In this document: positions 61,370 to 64,000 of the stretch, in pieces
Layout: each line of letters starts with the position of its first letter
Numbering within the stretch: position 1 is the stretch's first letter
The notes under the pieces: model-generated
What the model saw: the letters and a program-made list of their open reading frames with translations, nothing else
Told to the model about the DNA's origin: nothing
Database searches by the model: none
Made by a program: the position numbers and the translations under genes
Source: Tenggerimyces flavus
GTDB lineage: Bacteria; Actinomycetota; Actinomycetes; Propionibacteriales; Actinopolymorphaceae
Assembly: GCF_016907715.1 (NCBI RefSeq)
Contig: NZ_JAFBCM010000001.1
Span: forward strand, 868,001-932,000
Direction of reading: 5' to 3'
DNA length: 64,000 nt

Positions 61370-63232
61370 CTAGCTGAGACTGTCCAGCCAGGCCTGGTGC
61401 AGGTCGGCGAACCGGCCGTGCTGGCCGATCAGCTCGTCCGGCGGACCGTCCTCGATGATCCGGCCGTCCTGCATCACCAGCACCCGGTCGGCGATCTCCA
61501 CCGTCGAGAGCCGGTGGGCGATGATCAACGCCGTACGGTCGGCGAGGATCGTGCGCAGCGCCCGCTGGACCAGCCGTTCGGACGGCACGTCCAGCGACGA
61601 GGTCGCCTCGTCCAGGATCAGCACCGCCGGGTCGGCGAGGAACGCCCGGGCGAACGCGACCAGCTGCCGCTGACCGGCCGACAACCGCCCGCCTCGCTTG
61701 CCGACCTGGGTCTCGTACCCGTCCGGCAGCGCGGAGATGAACTCGTGCGCGCCGATCGCTCGGGCCGCCGAGATCACCTCACCCATCGAGGCGTCGGGAC
61801 GCCCGAAGCGGATGTTCTCCGCGACCGTTCCGGTGAACAGGAAGTTCTCCTGCGTCACCATCACGACGGCCTTCCGCAGCGTCAGCTCGTCCAGGTCACG
61901 CAGCGAGACGCCGTCCAGCGTCACCGCGCCCGAGGACGGGTCGTAGAACCGCGACAGCAGCTTCGCCAACGTGGTCTTGCCCGCACCGGTCGCGCCCACG
62001 AGCGCCACCGTCTGGCCGGCTGGCACCTTCAGGTCCAGGTGCGGCAGGATCGGCCGCCCCTCGACGTACCCGAACTCCACGCCGTCGAAGTGCACCTTGC
62101 CGCGCGGGTGAGCGAGCGCGACCGGCTCCTTCGGCTCGGCGACGACCGGCTCCTCCTCCAACACGCCGGACAGCTTCTCCAGCGCGGCCGAGGCCGACTG
62201 GAACGTGTTGTAGAACTGCGAGATCTCCTGCATCGGCTCGTAGAACTGCCGCAGGTAGAGCAGGAACGCCGCGAGCACGCCGACGGTCACCGCGTCCTGG
62301 AAGATCAGGTAGCCGCCGTACAGCAGGACGATGGCGATCGTCACGTTGCCGATGGCCTTGATCCCCGGCATGAAGAGCGCGACCAGCCGCATGCTCCACA
62401 TGTTCGCTTCGCGGTAGTCGGCGTTGACGTGCTCGAAGATCTCCTGGTTGCGCGGCTCGCGGCGGAACGCCTGCACCGCGCGCATGCCGCCCATCGACTC
62501 GACGAAGTGGATGATCACCAGCGCGACGGTCTCCCGCGTACGCCTGTATGCGACGTTCGACTGCCGCCGGAACCAGCGCGTGAGCAGCCACAGGATCGGT
62601 AGCGGCAGCAGCGCCACGACGCCGAGGTGGACGTCGAGGACGAGCAGCAGCACCGCCGTACCCACCAGGGTGAGCACCGCGGAGACCAGCCCGTCGAACC
62701 CGGACTGGAGTAGCTCGTAGATCGCGTCGATGTCGGAGGTCAGCCGCGAGATCACCCGTCCGGACGTGTACTTCTCGTGGAACGACAGCGACAGCTTCTG
62801 GAAGTGGTTGAACACCCGCCGTCGCAGCTCCAGGAGGATGTCCTGGCCGATCCGCCCGGACATCTGCAGGAAGATCTGCCGCGTGATCGCCTGCGCGATC
62901 GTCGCGAACAGCACGACGCCGACGACCGTGAGTAGGACCCGGATGCCCTCGCCCGCCGCGATCGGCGGGATGCCGCGGTCGATGCCGACCTTGATCAGGT
63001 ACGGGATCGCCAGCCGTGCGGCGTTCTCCATAACGACGACCGCGATGAGCAGCGCGATCGCCTTCTTGTGGGGGCGGATCAGGTCGCCGAGCAGCTTGCG
63101 CGACCGTTCCCGCAGCAGCAGTGAGGTCTGCTCGGTCAGGTCGTCCTGGTTCTCGGCGGAGACTCCGCGCCAGCTCTGTGGCTCTGGCTCCTTCTCGCCG
63201 TCCTGGGGAGTGGTGTCGACTTGCGCGGTCAT
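61370..63232 (-). CDS. ABC exporter half-transporter 2 (fused membrane and ATPase domains)
   Basis: A 620-residue type IV ABC exporter subunit: cytosolic N tail, six-helix membrane domain (about 50-345; [43 protein letters not shown]), then an ATPase. Walker [11 protein letters not shown]-loop [16 protein letters not shown], signature [14 protein letters not shown], Walker [14 protein letters not shown] and switch IAHRLSTVE. The signature has LSAGQ in place of LSGGQ. The preceding gene encodes the partner, as in heterodimeric multidrug or lipid exporters (BmrCD, TM287/288 type). ATGA overlap with that partner. Substrate unknown. Confidence 0.88.
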   Translation of the reverse strand: MTAQVDTTPQDGEKEPEPQSWRGVSAENQDDLTEQTSLLLRERSRKLLGDLIRPHKKAIALLIAVVVMENAARLAIPYLIKVGIDRGIPPIAAGEGIRVLLTVVGVVLFATIAQAITRQIFLQMSGRIGQDILLELRRRVFNHFQKLSLSFHEKYTSGRVISRLTSDIDAIYELLQSGFDGLVSAVLTLVGTAVLLLVLDVHLGVVALLPLPILWLLTRWFRRQSNVAYRRTRETVALVIIHFVESMGGMRAVQAFRREPRNQEIFEHVNADYREANMWSMRLVALFMPGIKAIGNVTIAIVLLYGGYLIFQDAVTVGVLAAFLLYLRQFYEPMQEISQFYNTFQSASAALEKLSGVLEEEPVVAEPKEPVALAHPRGKVHFDGVEFGYVEGRPILPHLDLKVPAGQTVALVGATGAGKTTLAKLLSRFYDPSSGAVTLDGVSLRDLDELTLRKAVVMVTQENFLFTGTVAENIRFGRPDASMGEVISAARAIGAHEFISALPDGYETQVGKRGGRLSAGQRQLVAFARAFLADPAVLILDEATSSLDVPSERLVQRALRTILADRTALIIAHRLSTVEIADRVLVMQDGRIIEDGPPDELIGQHGRFADLHQAWLDSLS

Positions 63233-64000
63233 GAGAGCACCCCCTCGGCATCGAGATCGTCGGCATCCTGGGCGAGGAGCTCGCGGTAGGCGGGCACCTT
63301 CGCCAAGAGCTCCTGGTGGGTGCCGACGTGGGTGATCGTTCCGCGTTGCAGGAGCGCCACCTTGTCGGCGAGCAGAACGGTCGACGCGCGGTGCGCGACC
63401 ACGATGCCGGTCGCCTGCTCGAGCACCCGGCGGAGCGCCTCCTCGACGAGCGCCTCGGTCTCGACGTCGAGCGCCGAGAGCGTGTCGTCGAGGACCAGGA
63501 TCTTCGGCTCGGTCAGGACCGCGCGGGCCAGTGCGAGCCGCTGCCGTTGACCGCCGGACAGCGACATGCCCTGCTCGCCGATCCGCGTGTCCAGCTTCCA
63601 CGGCAGGTCGTAGACGAACATCGCCTGCGCGACCTGCAGTGCTTCCCGGATGTCCTCATCGGTGGCGTCCTGCCGCCCGAGCGTGAGGTTCTCCCGCACG
63701 CTCATGGAGAACAGCGTCGGCTCCTCGAATGCGGTCGCCACGACCGACCTCAGCGCGGGCAGCGTGAGGTCGCGTACGTCGTGCCCGTCGATCGTCACGC
63801 GGCCGGCGGTCACGTCGTACAGCCGAGGAACGAGCGCCGTCAACGTGGTCTTGCCCATCCCCGTCGCGCCTACGACCGCGACGGTCTCGCCTGGCTTGAC
63901 CTCGAGCCAGACGTCGTGCAGAACGTCGACATCGCTGTCGGGGAAGTGGAAGCCCACGCCCTCGAACCGCAGATTCCCACGCGGGTTGTCGATGGTCTCG
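63229..64000 (-). CDS. ABC exporter half-transporter 1, C-terminal part (runs off the window)
   Basis: 257 codons of the ATPase end of a fused ABC exporter; the membrane domain lies outside the window. Walker A is [10 protein letters not shown]-loop [15 protein letters not shown], signature [16 protein letters not shown] and Walker [14 protein letters not shown]. The residue after Walker B Asp is Asp, not the catalytic Glu, so this is probably the degenerate nucleotide site of a heterodimer, with the next gene (LDEATSS) carrying the consensus site. It reads through from base 64000 without a start; an internal GTG at 63957 is not the real one. Confidence 0.87.
   Translation of the reverse strand, partial: ETIDNPRGNLRFEGVGFHFPDSDVDVLHDVWLEVKPGETVAVVGATGMGKTTLTALVPRLYDVTAGRVTIDGHDVRDLTLPALRSVVATAFEEPTLFSMSVRENLTLGRQDATDEDIREALQVAQAMFVYDLPWKLDTRIGEQGMSLSGGQRQRLALARAVLTEPKILVLDDTLSALDVETEALVEEALRRVLEQATGIVVAHRASTVLLADKVALLQRGTITHVGTHQELLAKVPAYRELLAQDADDLDAEGVLS

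Noticed and set aside
1-64000. tRNA, rRNA or prophage genes
   Set aside because: No tRNA cloverleaf, rRNA segment, integrase or phage structural gene could be supported on reading both strands; a covariance-model search would be decisive.

Overview
The window is about 70% GC, with dense overlapping operons, GTG/TTG starts, a bifunctional FO synthase (coenzyme F420), Tat and lipoprotein secretion signals and a complete beta-ketoadipate pathway. This is a soil actinomycete chromosome. A member of the Propionibacteriales such as a Kribbella or Tenggerimyces relative would fit, but the genus is inference only. No rRNA, tRNA, CRISPR array or prophage was found. One transposase-like gene (37.2 kb) and several palindromic intergenic repeats are the main signs of mobility.

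Layout. 0-4.7 kb: a plant-polysaccharide locus, with a partial GH43-type protein facing a GH5 cellulase, followed by a secreted PQQ sugar dehydrogenase. The last two share three near-identical CBM35-like modules. The locus is linked by a repeated operator (TTAG-N9-CTAA) to a Tat-secreted polysaccharide-lyase-like protein and a ROK repressor at 21.7-23.7 kb, so these look like one regulon.

5.1-20.4 kb: two divergent operons leave 13.87-14.06 kb. Leftward are an ABC uptake system (binding protein, two permeases, ATPase), a benzoylformate decarboxylase, a benzaldehyde dehydrogenase, an MFS carrier and 4-hydroxybenzoate 3-hydroxylase. Rightward are pcaI, pcaJ, pcaF, pcaH, pcaG, pcaB, pcaC and an IclR regulator. 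Together they predict (4-hydroxy)benzoylformate -> 4-hydroxybenzaldehyde -> 4-hydroxybenzoate -> protocatechuate -> succinyl-CoA + acetyl-CoA. The exception is pcaD (enol-lactone hydrolase), which is not in the window. The divergent promoter region holds two copies of a compound operator (15-bp palindrome, GAGC, 15-bp palindrome).

20.5-37.1 kb: mixed housekeeping and accessory genes. These are a phosphotransferase, an internally deleted methyltransferase remnant, succinate-semialdehyde dehydrogenase, a P-loop kinase, a thioredoxin/NHL protein, a membrane protein, a lipoprotein, an ABC-2 exporter, a double P-loop kinase that seems to start at CTG, an aldo/keto reductase and FO synthase.

37.2-51.5 kb: a transposase-like gene, PaaN, two tandem secreted repeat proteins, PaaH, an ECF sigma factor with a membrane partner, PhoD phosphatase, a LysR regulator whose 3' end is tandemly repeated three extra times (187-bp period), and a secreted zinc peptidase. 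Two related palindromic elements bracket 44.5-48.7 kb.

51.6-64 kb: a branched-chain 2-oxoacid dehydrogenase operon (E1alpha, E1beta, E2), an alpha-methylacyl-CoA racemase operon with a SatD-like regulator, a DUF3159 protein, an atypical Nramp transporter, a HisC-type aminotransferase, and a two-gene ABC exporter cut by the window edge.
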